From NCBI GenBank assembly GCA_003456035.1, contig DMPJ01000006.1, forward strand, positions 1 through 5,061: 5,061 nucleotides of DNA, given 5' to 3'. Position 1 is the first letter of the stretch. The number at the start of each line of letters is the position of its first letter. Made by a program: the position numbers and the translations under genes. The stretch comes from Planktothrix sp. UBA8402 (lineage in GTDB: Bacteria > Cyanobacteriota > Cyanobacteriia > Cyanobacteriales > Microcoleaceae). A model generated the notes under the pieces. That model ran no database searches, was not told the DNA's origin, and worked only from the letters and a program-made list of their open reading frames with translations. This document shows positions 4,975 through 5,061 of this stretch, piece by piece.

Positions 4975-5061
4975 ACTATCTAATATAAAGGTTTGCGTTT
5001 ACTACAAAAGTGTCTCCAACTTCTACAAACGAGAGGTCGGATAGAATTGGCTATAACCTAT
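4975..5061 (-). promoter_or_regulatory. Upstream region of the antitoxin-PIN operon
   Basis: No gene is seen in these bases. On the - strand TATATT (complement of 4982-4987) is a possible -10 box 21 bases before the ATG; a -35 element is not clear (TTTTGT-like, complement of 5004-5009, 16-base spacing). GTTTG (4991-4995) and CAAAC (5026-5030) form a spaced inverted repeat. TCGGCCTCTC (4965-4974) has an 8/10 inverted match at 5031-5040. Either could be an operator for the HTH antitoxin. Confidence 0.35.

Overview
The window comes from a cyanobacterium. It carries six copies of the HIP1 octamer GCGATCGC, five of them in intergenic DNA, and has moderate-to-low GC. The PutA and toxin-antitoxin proteins also have a cyanobacterial look. 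A filamentous genus such as Planktothrix or another Oscillatoriales is a plausible host, but that is a guess from general resemblance.

Layout. Positions 1-2809 hold most of putA on the + strand, encoding bifunctional proline dehydrogenase / P5C dehydrogenase. Its 5' end lies outside the window. The reading frame is broken by one in-frame TAA at 203-205. On both sides of the stop the same frame reads as continuous PutA, so a single-base nonsense change (or a sequencing error) splits it into a 67-codon head piece and an 857-codon body. The body keeps all visible active-site motifs of both enzymes.

Positions 2810-3905 hold two compact + strand toxin-antitoxin (TA) units. The first is an intact hicB-hicA pair (2910-3334) with a 4-nt overlap. 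The second is an antitoxin-like gene (3420-3719) overlapping a truncated PemK/MazF toxin of only 45 codons (3712-3849), which looks like a broken toxin. Positions 3906-4960 hold a convergent - strand pair: an excisionase-type helix-turn-helix antitoxin followed by a PIN-domain toxin. The two overlap by one base, and the toxin starts with GTG behind a good Shine-Dalgarno site.

The TA units are punctuated by a HIP1-ended palindrome: a full copy before hicB, a full copy before the second antitoxin, and an inverted half copy abutting the 3' end of the PIN gene. Both full copies end in the same 16 bases, GCGATCGCGCTATAAT, placing a perfect -10 hexamer just upstream of each + strand TA unit. The half copy is an exact 22-base inverted match to the second full copy, so the damaged PemK unit sits between perfect inverted repeats. 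The last 100 bases upstream of the - strand pair hold only its likely promoter/operator region.

Overall this is a small TA accumulation zone downstream of a housekeeping catabolic gene. All protein families are recognisable. The unusual points are the putA nonsense codon, the decayed PemK toxin, and the repeats that may act as promoter carriers and recombination points between TA cassettes.
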